Assembly: GCF_024171695.1 (NCBI RefSeq)
Contig: NZ_JAMTCF010000022.1
Location: 62,001-126,000 of the forward strand
Direction: 5' to 3'
Length of the DNA stretch: 64,000 nt
From: Actinosynnema pretiosum
GTDB lineage: Bacteria; Actinomycetota; Actinomycetes; Mycobacteriales; Pseudonocardiaceae
Shown: positions 27,821 to 35,607 of the stretch, piece by piece
How positions within the stretch are numbered: position 1 is the first letter of the stretch
Layout of the letters: every line of letters starts with the position of its first letter
The notes under the pieces: generated by a model
What the model was told of the DNA's origin: nothing
The model's input: the letters and a program-made list of their open reading frames with translations, nothing else
The model's database searches: none
Program-made: the position numbers and the translations under genes

Positions 27821-28590
27821 AGTGGCTGAGAACGGCCGTCCCGCTCGTGCTGCTGGGCGTGCCGCTGGCCGCCGCCGTGCTCGGCCCGTGGGTCGCCGTC
27901 CTGCTGGCGGTCCCGACCGGGCGGCCCTACGCCACCGGGTCGCCCCACGCGCTGGGCACCGACGGGCTGGGCCGGGACGTGCTGTCCCAGCTGCTGCGCG
28001 GGGGCGGGACGACCCTGCTGGGCTCGGTCGCCGGGGCCTACCTCGTCGGCGGCGCGGTCGGCCTGGTCGCGGCCTCGGCGCGGCGGCGCTGGGTGGACGA
28101 GGCGCTGCTGCGGCCAGCGGACGTGCTGCTGGCGGTGCCGTCGCTGCTGCTGGTGAGCGTGGTCGCGGTGTGGTGGCGGGCGGAGGTGTGGGCGGTGGCG
28201 GCCGTGGTCGCGGCGGTCAACGCGCCCGCCGTGGCCCGCCTGGTGCGCGCCGCCGCGCTGGACGCGGCGAGCAGCCCGGTGGCCGAAGCCCTCGCCCTGC
28301 AAGGACAGCCGTGGTGGCGGGTGCAGCTCGGGCACGTCGGACGCGCGGTGCTGCGCCCGGTCGCCGCCGACGTGGGCACCCGGATCACCGCCGCCGTGTA
28401 CCTGATCGCCGCCGTGAACTTCCTCGGGCTGGGCCTGGACCCGACCTCGGCGGACTGGGCGGTCGCGGTGGCGCGCAACCGGTCCGCGCTCGCGCTCCAG
28501 CCGTGGGCCGCGCTGGCCCCGGCCGCCATGATCGTCTCCTTCACCGTGGGGGTGAACCTCCTGTGGGACAGCAGGTTGAGCCGTCGGTGA
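27817..28590 (+). CDS. ABC transporter permease (Opp/Nik C-type)
   Basis: A 257-aa permease of the OppC/NikC kind: 'HALGTDGLGRDVLSQLLRGG' in the N-terminal part is the C-subunit signature and 'AEALALQGQPWWRVQLGHV' is the EAA-like loop. GTG 27817 overlaps the upstream permease stop and its own stop overlaps the ATPase start, so the cassette is tightly coupled. Confidence 0.92.
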   Translation: MKWLRTAVPLVLLGVPLAAAVLGPWVAVLLAVPTGRPYATGSPHALGTDGLGRDVLSQLLRGGGTTLLGSVAGAYLVGGAVGLVAASARRRWVDEALLRPADVLLAVPSLLLVSVVAVWWRAEVWAVAAVVAAVNAPAVARLVRAAALDAASSPVAEALALQGQPWWRVQLGHVGRAVLRPVAADVGTRITAAVYLIAAVNFLGLGLDPTSADWAVAVARNRSALALQPWAALAPAAMIVSFTVGVNLLWDSRLSRR

Positions 28591-30074
28591 CGGTGGTGGA
28601 CCTGACCGCCGCCGTCGGCGACCGGCTGCTGCTCGACGCCGTGTCGTTCCAGCTCCGGCCGGGCCGGGTGACCGCGCTGGTCGGCCCGTCCGGGAGCGGC
28701 AAGACCACCGCCGCCCTGGCGCTGCTCGGCGAGCACCGCGCGGGCGTGGCGCTGCGCGGCGAGGTCACCGTGACCGGGCACGTGGTGGTCGACGGGTCCG
28801 GGGTGCGCCCCGACGCGCACCTGGTGCGCGGCAAGCGGATCGCGTACCTGCCGCAGCACCCCGGCGGCGCGCTGAACCCGGCGCGTCGGGTGGGGTCCGC
28901 GCTGGAGGAGATCGCGTCCGTCCACAGGGGACGGTCGGGGCGCGGCGAGGCGGCCGTGGAGGCGTTGCGCGCGGCCGGTCTGCCGGGCGACCGGGCGGTG
29001 CGGCGGCGCTTCCCGCACCGGTTCTCCGGCGGGCAGCGGCAGCGGGTGGCGCTGGCGCAGGCGCTGGTGTGCGGGCCGGACGTGCTGGTGCTGGACGAGC
29101 CGACCACCGGGCTGGACCCGGTGGCCAAGCGGCACGTCGTCGCCGAGCTGGCCGAACTGGCGCGCGGTGGCCTGGCCGTGCTGCTGCTCACCCACGACCT
29201 GCCGGTGGTGGAGGCGCTGGCCCACGAGGTGGTCCACCTGGACGCGGGCCGCGTCGTCCTCGGCGAGACGCCAGCCCCGGCGGCCCCGGTGTTCGCCGAG
29301 CCCGCGCCCGACGCGCCCCCGGTGCTGCGGGTGCGGGGCCTGGGCGCCCACCACCGCGCGGCGGGGCGGGCCGTTCCCGTGCTGCACGGCGTGGACCTGG
29401 ACCTGCCGCGCGGCTGGTGCGTCGGCCTGGTCGGCGCGTCCGGCAGCGGCAAGACCACCCTGGCCCGCTGCCTGGCCGGGCTGCACGAGCGGATGACCGG
29501 CCGGGTGCTGCTGGACGACGAGCCGCTGCCGGTGCTGCGGCGGCGCGCGGTGGGGCAGAGGCGGCGGGTGCAGTACGTGTGGCAGGAGGTGCGCGGCTCG
29601 TTCGAGGAGCACGTGCCGGTGCTCGACGGCGTCGCCCGCACGGCGGTGCGGCTGCGCGGGCTGGGATGGGCCGAGGCGCGCGCGGAGGCGGCGGCGCTGC
29701 TGGCCCGGTTGGGCGTCGCGGAGGAGACCGCCTCCCGCCTCCCGACCGCGCTCTCCGGCGGGGAGCTGCAACGCGCGGCGGTGGTGCGGGCGGTGCTGGC
29801 GGAGCCGGACGTGCTGGTGTGCGACGAGGTCACCACCGCGCTGCACGCCGACGCGGCCACGGCCGTGCTGGACCTGCTGGACGAGCTGCGCCGCGAGCGC
29901 GGCACGGCGGTGCTGCTGATCAGCCACGACGCGCGGGTCGTGCGCGCCCGCGCCCAGCACGCGCACGTCCTGCACGAGGGACGGATCGTGGACAGCGGCC
30001 CCCCGGCCCGGCTGGTCGCCGAGCCGGGGACGGAGGTCACGGCGGCGCTGCTGGCGCCCGGTGGGGAGTGGTGA
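28587..30074 (+). CDS. ABC transporter ATPase, two fused nucleotide-binding domains
   Basis: A 495-aa protein carrying both ATPase domains (OppD- and OppF-like) in one chain. Domain 1: Walker A GPSGSGKTT, signature FSGGQRQR, Walker B 'VLVLDEPTTGLD'. Domain 2: GASGSGKTT, LSGGELQR, 'VLVCDEVTTALHAD' (Pro of the DEPT motif is Val in this half). I choose GTG 28587 because it overlaps the permease stop as in the rest of the operon; GTG 28563 is an alternative. With the lipoprotein and two permeases this makes a complete importer. Confidence 0.92.
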   Translation: MTVVDLTAAVGDRLLLDAVSFQLRPGRVTALVGPSGSGKTTAALALLGEHRAGVALRGEVTVTGHVVVDGSGVRPDAHLVRGKRIAYLPQHPGGALNPARRVGSALEEIASVHRGRSGRGEAAVEALRAAGLPGDRAVRRRFPHRFSGGQRQRVALAQALVCGPDVLVLDEPTTGLDPVAKRHVVAELAELARGGLAVLLLTHDLPVVEALAHEVVHLDAGRVVLGETPAPAAPVFAEPAPDAPPVLRVRGLGAHHRAAGRAVPVLHGVDLDLPRGWCVGLVGASGSGKTTLARCLAGLHERMTGRVLLDDEPLPVLRRRAVGQRRRVQYVWQEVRGSFEEHVPVLDGVARTAVRLRGLGWAEARAEAAALLARLGVAEETASRLPTALSGGELQRAAVVRAVLAEPDVLVCDEVTTALHADAATAVLDLLDELRRERGTAVLLISHDARVVRARAQHAHVLHEGRIVDSGPPARLVAEPGTEVTAALLAPGGEW

Positions 30075-30108
30075 AGGACCGGGCGGCGGGCACGGGGCGC
30101 CGGTCGGC

Positions 30109-31539
30109 TCAGTCGGACGGCTCGGCCTCCACCGCGTCGTGCTCGCCCACCGCCGCCGACGCGGCGTCAAGCTCGATCCTCTCCCCCTTGCCGAACGGAA
30201 CCCACATCAACCAGGCGCGGTTGCGATCGTCCCCACTAACACCGTCCGAGTCCTCGAACTTGACGCTGCACACGGCCCCCTTCTTCACCGGCAGCACGGT
30301 GGTCGAGTAGGCGCTGCTCCCGTTGGTCAGCGGCGCGGTCGCCTCGAACGACTTCATGGCGACCGCGAGCTTGATCAGTGGGCTGCCCGTTCCGCTCGTG
30401 TTGCGCACGATCCCGATCGCGACCCCCGAGGTGGGCGCCGTGAACTTCCGATCGCTGTTCCGGTCCAGCTCAATGGACTGCGGGGAGTCGACCAGGCTGG
30501 TCTCGCCCTCGACGGTGAAGGAGCCTTCCGAGGTGACCGTGACCGCGTCGGACATGAACACCTTCGTCAGCGTCGTCGTCCCGCTCGCCGACAGGTTCCC
30601 GTTCGCCTGCACCCCTCCCGTGCCGGTGATGAGCGACGAGGTGGTGCTCTCCTGATCGAGGGTGTTGCCGACCTTGATCACGGACCCGTCGGTGCCGCGC
30701 AGGGTGCTGGCCCTGAGCGTCTTGTCCTTGGCCACTGTCAGGTCGCTCACCACGTGGTCGGCCACCCCGAGCGTGTTGACCCGCAGGTCCGGCTCCGCGA
30801 CCCACACGTGCGTGGTCTGGTAGAGGTCCTTGTCCCCCAGCGTGGCCTTGAGGGTGAAGTTCGTGGCCTCGACCAGCGCGGGTGAGGTCCAGGTGCCGCC
30901 GGGGTTGGGCAGCGGCGTCGCCCGGTCCTCCCCGTCCTTGTCCCGGAAGTACACCGTGTACTCCGCGTTCGAGGAGCCCTCCCAGTTCAGCTGCACCGTC
31001 CCGTTCCGCTCGATGACGTTCTTGGTGGGCCGCAGCGAGTGGAAGGAGAACGCGTCGTCGCGCTTGACCACCTCCACGTGCCCCGTGCGCTCGGTGAACT
31101 CCCCGCCGGAGGTCTTCGTCTTCTCGGTCAGCCCCAGCGTCACCGGGCCGATCGCGCCGTTGACCTCGATGCCGGACAGCTCCACGTTCAGCTGCCACGT
31201 GCCGTCGAACGTCGCGTCGTCGTCCGGGACGAGGGTGTAGTCGGTGCGGTTCGGGTCGGTGGAGTCCTTGGCGATGGACCACTTCTTGCCGTTGCCCGCC
31301 GTGATGATGCCGGTGGACGGGTTGATCCGCTGCGGATCGCCGGTCAGCGCGGTGGCCTGCCGCCCGGTCGGGATGGAGATCACCAGCTTCGAGCACTCGA
31401 TCGGCCAGCTCGCGCCCGCAGCCTTCTCCTTGCCGTACGCCAGGGTCAGCGTGGCGTAGGAGGGCTCGGCGAACGTGCTCACCATCAGCGGGTCCGGGTC
31501 CGTCCCGAGGACGGGCTTGATCAGGTTGTCGTCCGACAA
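30109..31539 (-). CDS. Unknown beta-rich protein with N-terminal domain shared with its neighbour
   Basis: A 476-aa acidic protein without signal peptide or membrane segment. Residues ~25-160 form a domain also found as the stand-alone 147-aa product of the preceding gene (shared: a Cys before '[LV]xIS/LSP', 'W[SW]I..D.TDP', 'PDxxATFDGxW', 'RTxHV'). Residues ~165-255 look like an immunoglobulin/fibronectin-like domain ('GTVQLNWEGSSNAEYTVYFR'). After that come repeated 'G-x-L-x-A-S-G-T-T' segments like phage-fibre or adhesin stalks. TTG 31539 has TAGGAG at good spacing. It is the last gene of the six-gene operon. Function unknown; a structural or binding role is plausible. Confidence 0.75.
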   Translation of the reverse strand: MSDDNLIKPVLGTDPDPLMVSTFAEPSYATLTLAYGKEKAAGASWPIECSKLVISIPTGRQATALTGDPQRINPSTGIITAGNGKKWSIAKDSTDPNRTDYTLVPDDDATFDGTWQLNVELSGIEVNGAIGPVTLGLTEKTKTSGGEFTERTGHVEVVKRDDAFSFHSLRPTKNVIERNGTVQLNWEGSSNAEYTVYFRDKDGEDRATPLPNPGGTWTSPALVEATNFTLKATLGDKDLYQTTHVWVAEPDLRVNTLGVADHVVSDLTVAKDKTLRASTLRGTDGSVIKVGNTLDQESTTSSLITGTGGVQANGNLSASGTTTLTKVFMSDAVTVTSEGSFTVEGETSLVDSPQSIELDRNSDRKFTAPTSGVAIGIVRNTSGTGSPLIKLAVAMKSFEATAPLTNGSSAYSTTVLPVKKGAVCSVKFEDSDGVSGDDRNRAWLMWVPFGKGERIELDAASAAVGEHDAVEAEPSD

Positions 31540-31549
31540 GGTGGTGCTC

Positions 31550-31993
31550 CTAAACCGGCGTGATCGGGACGTGCGCGGTGCGCGTGGACAGGGCGGAGGC
31601 GCCTGCGGCGGCGCGTTCGCTGATCCGCGCCACCTCCGAGCCGACGGGGGCGGCGAGGTCGATCTCGAACTCCACCGACCAGGCGCCGTCGAAGGTGGCG
31701 GGCTCGTCCGGCACGCACTCCAGGCGCAGCACCGCCGGGTCCGTCCGGTCGGCGGTGATCCACCAGTGCCGTCCCCTGCCGCGACCGCGCACCGGGGCGC
31801 CGCGCAGGTGCGGGGCCTGGCGCGTCGCCGGGTCGACGGGCAGCGACAGGGTGAACCCGGAGCACAGCACGGCCGTCTCGGACGGTCCGCCGACGACCAG
31901 TCGCAGGCGGGTGCCCGGTTCCTCCAGGTCGGTGGCGGCGCGTGAACCGGCGCGGCTCTCCAGCCGGTAGGGCAGCAGCAGGTCCTCGCTCAC
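31550..31993 (-). CDS. Unknown small protein, single-domain paralogue of the next gene's N-terminus
   Basis: A 147-aa protein that is essentially one domain: it aligns along its length with residues ~25-160 of the 476-aa protein encoded 10 bases downstream ('WWITADRTDP', 'PATFDGAWSVEFEIDL', 'RTAHVPI'). No signal peptide. GTG 31993 overlaps the stop of the 1205-aa gene (GTGA) and has GGGGAGGGGA upstream. The duplication implies a module that recurs in this system, perhaps a capping or assembly subunit (inference). I do not recognise a named family. Confidence 0.75.
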   Translation of the reverse strand: MSEDLLLPYRLESRAGSRAATDLEEPGTRLRLVVGGPSETAVLCSGFTLSLPVDPATRQAPHLRGAPVRGRGRGRHWWITADRTDPAVLRLECVPDEPATFDGAWSVEFEIDLAAPVGSEVARISERAAAGASALSTRTAHVPITPV

Positions 31994-34900
31994 GCCTTCC
32001 CCTCCCCGGTCACGGCCGCCGGGCGCAGCAGCAGGTAGCCCGCGCGGGCGGTGGGCACGGGATCGTCGACGCGGGCGCGGTCGTCGGAGGCTGCGATCGG
32101 CAGCTCGACCCAGTCGGGCAGCGGCGCGGCGTCCACCGCCACGGGCTCGGCCCAGGTCCAGTCGCCGTGCCAGCAGGCGGGCCTGGGCATGACCACTCCG
32201 GGCTGGTCGTCGTCCTCCAGCGCCAAGGCGGGCTCGCCGCGCTCGACCGCGAGCAGCGGGGTGAGTCGGAACGCGCCCCTGATCCGCCGCAGCGCCGTGC
32301 CGACGACCTCGGTGTCCAGGCGCAGCGCGGCCACGGGCAGGACGTCGGTGGTGGCGGTGACGGCGCTGTGCGGGCACATCAGCAGGGTCAGCTCCAGCGG
32401 TTCCTGGTCGTCGGAGAGCCTGGCCCGCACCCGCACGCCCGACCCGGTGCCGACCGGTTCGACGTAGCCGCCCGTCCCCTCCGGGATGACCGCGCGCAGC
32501 ACGTCGTAGTCGACGGGCTCACCGGGCTCGGGGGCCTGGTAGTAGCCGATGAGCCCGTCCCTGAGCAGGTCGGCGTCGCCGAGCCGGGCGGTCCACCGCC
32601 AGTCCGGGTACGGCTCGCGCGGCGGGTCGAGCACCCGGTCCCAGGCCGGGTCGGTCAGCTGCGGGCCGCGCAGCTCCAGGCCCAGCCCGGCGCGCACGAG
32701 GGCGACCGGGCGGCCCAGGAGCCGCAGCGGGGAGGTGTCCTCGCTCGGGGCGGCGTCGGTGATCCGCTCCAGACCGGCGTTGATGGTGTCCACGAGCGCG
32801 TCGAACGCGTCGGGGCCACGCCCGCGCAGCCCGAGGGCGAAGGCCGCCGCGTGCGGGTGGGTGGCCCGGAAGTCCTCGTCCGCCGGGTCGCGCACGGGCG
32901 CGTGCGGCAGCGGCGTCCAGGCGATCTCCCGCGCGCCGGACGCGCGCTGGACCACCCGCAGCTCCCCGAGCGGCCCACCGTCGGGCGCGTGCACGAGCAC
33001 GGTGCGGTCGAGGTGGTTGACCAGCAGCCAGCAGGCCACGGGCGGGTCGGCGCCCTCGCTCAGCGCCTCGAAGCGGACCCTGGTCTCGTGCAGCAGCCTC
33101 GGCGGGAGCTGGAGGTAGCGCTGCGGGCCGGGCGCGTCGGGGAAGATCGGGTGGTCGGGGCGGACGCCTGCGGCGCGGATCGGGGCGAACTGGCTGGGCT
33201 GGTTGCCCTGGGCGGCGACCTTGCGCAGGGTCTGGCCGAAGCGGTCGATCACGTGCAGCTCGCGGAAGTAGAACTGGCCGCCGCGCACGGGTTGGAACCG
33301 CTGGTCGCGGCGGTCGCCCGCGCCGTCGGGCACGAAGTCGCTCTCGCCGATCAGCTCGGCCAGCTCCGGGTCGTCCACGGCCGACTCCGTGGTGAGCTGA
33401 CCGCGCCCGTCGCGCTGGAGCAGCCACTCGCCGAAGCCGTCGAGGCGCTGCGAGAGCACCCGCAGCTCCGACAGGTCGGCGTGCAGCTCGCGCAGCGCCG
33501 CGACCCGCCCGGACGGGGCGCTCGCCAGCTGCCGCTCGACCTGTCCGCGCAGGGTGTGGGCGAACGAGGGCGTCAGGAACGCCCGTCCGGTGAAGTCGGT
33601 CCACCGCAGGCCGCCGTGCTGCTCGGGGTCCTCGGAGCCGGACGGGTCGGGTTCGGCGCCGGTGCCGAGCCAGCGGTAGCGCTCGCCGTCGAACTCCCAG
33701 TGCTCCTCGCCGTCGGCCGAGGCGTACGGGGTGGCGCAGTGCACGATCCGCCACTGGAGGTACATCGGCAGCCACGGCTGCGACCACACGGCCAGGTGCT
33801 CCGGCCACGGGCCCCGCGAGCGGCCCCCCGGATCGGCGACGATCGCGTGCAGCGCGGTCCCCTCGCCCTCGGCGGTGGTGGCCGCGCGCTCCAGCAGCTC
33901 GAACTCCGCCGCCAGCGCCGCGCACACCGGCGGCAGCCCCTCGGCGTTGGGCGGCAGCGCCGCGTCGGGGTCGGGCTCGGCCCACCCGTCGCCGATCACG
34001 ACGCCGGTGAGCAGCGCGGACGGCGTCCGGCACGGCAGCGGGTCGTCGGCGGCGCGGGTGAGCGGGTCGACCGGGCCGCAGTCGCTGAGCAGCACCACCG
34101 GGTCGGCGGGCCGGTGGAACACCCCGAGGGGGCGCCTGCGCAGCTCGTACTCCGATCCGAGGCCCTTGCGGGCGGCGAAGTCGGCGATGGCGGCGGGCAG
34201 GTCGTCGGGGTCGTCGGCGTGCGGGACCAGCGCGCGGGCGGCGGTGACGGCGGCCAGCTCGGTCTCGACGTCGGCGCGGGCAGCCGCGACGCGCGCGTCC
34301 CACTCGACGGGGTCGACGTCGTAGTCGGGCGGCCGGTGGCCCTTCTCGGGCAGGTTCCGCAGCCACCACAGGCTCCACAGCCGCCACCGGGCGGCCTCCA
34401 GGCGCGGGACGATCGCGTCGTGGGCGGCCTGGTCGGCGTTGAGGGCGGCCACCCACTCGGGTTGCTCGGGCGAGGGCGGGGAGCTGCCGTCGTCCTGCGG
34501 GCGGCAGGCGACCTCCCAGCACTGGCCGCCGTCGCGGGCGGCGAACCAGGAGGCGTGGGTCAGCTCGGCCAGGTCCTGCTCCCCGTCGGCGGTGTCCAGG
34601 GCGTCCGGGTCGCCGTGGTGCAGGGCGCCGACCAGGTCGCCCGTGCGCGCCGACCGGGTCTGGTGCGCGGCCAGCGCGGCGGCGGCGTCGGCGGTGGAGT
34701 GGCCGATGGCGACCTTCACCGACTCGGGAGCCGGCTTGCTCGACGGCGGCTGGTAGCCGCGCTTGCGCCACGGCACGCCCAGCGCGGTCCCGGCGTAGCG
34801 GGTGCGCCGCACCGTCGTGGGCAGCTCGTCGGGGACGGCCCAGCCCAGGGCCTCGGCGACGGCGCGCACGTCCTCGGGGTCGGTGTCCGGCGGCAGCAGG

Positions 34901-35607
34901 TCGGGGACGTCGGCGGCGCGGCGCAGCAGGTCGGCGTCGTCGTGGCTGTACCAGCCAACGACCTGGTAGCTCAGCGTGGCGTCGGGTGGGTGGTCGGCGT
35001 TCGGCGGGGTCAGGTCGGCGAGGGTGTCGTGGAACAGGAACACGTTCTCGTGGTACGGCGCGAACGCGGCGAACGCGGGCAGGCCGGGGCCGATCGCGGT
35101 CAGGAACAGCGGGCGCGCGGGCGGCTCCTCCCACGGGCCGTCCGCCAGCGGGTGGGCGCGGCCGATGTAGTCGCGGCGCGGCTGCCCGGCGGGCGCGAAC
35201 GGGTCCAGGTACTGGGTGAACGCCTCCACGCCCAGGTCGTCGTGCTTCTCCAGGTAGTCGCTCTGCACCAGCCACCCGGCGACCTTCCGCTCCCCGCCCA
35301 CCCGCGCGCGGCGCACGACCAGCCAGCGGTTGGGCACCAGCGGGAACACCATCTCCCCGGTGGCCTGGTCCAGGTGGCCCGCGGTGAGCGCCTCGGGGAG
35401 CTGCCACTGCACGTGGACGCCCTCGGAGTCGGGCACGTCGAACAGGTCGCCGTCCTCGTACGGGCCGGGCTCGGCGCTGAGCTTGTACTCCGGGTCCAGC
35501 GTCATCCGGAAGCGCGGCTGCCAGCGCAGGAAGTCCTGGGCGCGCACGTCCTGGTTGACCAGGAGCGCGTGCACCCGCACGGGCACGATCAGGTCGGTGT
35601 CGCTCAC
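31990..35607 (-). CDS. Unknown 1205-aa protein
   Basis: A large cytoplasmic-looking protein with no signal peptide or membrane helix. It starts with 'DTDLIVPVRVHALLVNQDV' and has many Trp-containing strands, a Trp-rich helical segment ('WRLWSLWWLRNLPEKG', about 420-435) and long alternating charged and hydrophobic stretches. I recognise no catalytic motif or named domain. GTG 35607 follows GAGGAGAG and overlaps the stop of the 727-aa gene; its own stop overlaps the 147-aa gene. Codon use is typical of the genome, so the operon is long-resident. A structural protein of a multiprotein assembly is possible but unproven. Confidence 0.75.
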   Translation of the reverse strand: MSDTDLIVPVRVHALLVNQDVRAQDFLRWQPRFRMTLDPEYKLSAEPGPYEDGDLFDVPDSEGVHVQWQLPEALTAGHLDQATGEMVFPLVPNRWLVVRRARVGGERKVAGWLVQSDYLEKHDDLGVEAFTQYLDPFAPAGQPRRDYIGRAHPLADGPWEEPPARPLFLTAIGPGLPAFAAFAPYHENVFLFHDTLADLTPPNADHPPDATLSYQVVGWYSHDDADLLRRAADVPDLLPPDTDPEDVRAVAEALGWAVPDELPTTVRRTRYAGTALGVPWRKRGYQPPSSKPAPESVKVAIGHSTADAAAALAAHQTRSARTGDLVGALHHGDPDALDTADGEQDLAELTHASWFAARDGGQCWEVACRPQDDGSSPPSPEQPEWVAALNADQAAHDAIVPRLEAARWRLWSLWWLRNLPEKGHRPPDYDVDPVEWDARVAAARADVETELAAVTAARALVPHADDPDDLPAAIADFAARKGLGSEYELRRRPLGVFHRPADPVVLLSDCGPVDPLTRAADDPLPCRTPSALLTGVVIGDGWAEPDPDAALPPNAEGLPPVCAALAAEFELLERAATTAEGEGTALHAIVADPGGRSRGPWPEHLAVWSQPWLPMYLQWRIVHCATPYASADGEEHWEFDGERYRWLGTGAEPDPSGSEDPEQHGGLRWTDFTGRAFLTPSFAHTLRGQVERQLASAPSGRVAALRELHADLSELRVLSQRLDGFGEWLLQRDGRGQLTTESAVDDPELAELIGESDFVPDGAGDRRDQRFQPVRGGQFYFRELHVIDRFGQTLRKVAAQGNQPSQFAPIRAAGVRPDHPIFPDAPGPQRYLQLPPRLLHETRVRFEALSEGADPPVACWLLVNHLDRTVLVHAPDGGPLGELRVVQRASGAREIAWTPLPHAPVRDPADEDFRATHPHAAAFALGLRGRGPDAFDALVDTINAGLERITDAAPSEDTSPLRLLGRPVALVRAGLGLELRGPQLTDPAWDRVLDPPREPYPDWRWTARLGDADLLRDGLIGYYQAPEPGEPVDYDVLRAVIPEGTGGYVEPVGTGSGVRVRARLSDDQEPLELTLLMCPHSAVTATTDVLPVAALRLDTEVVGTALRRIRGAFRLTPLLAVERGEPALALEDDDQPGVVMPRPACWHGDWTWAEPVAVDAAPLPDWVELPIAASDDRARVDDPVPTARAGYLLLRPAAVTGEGKA

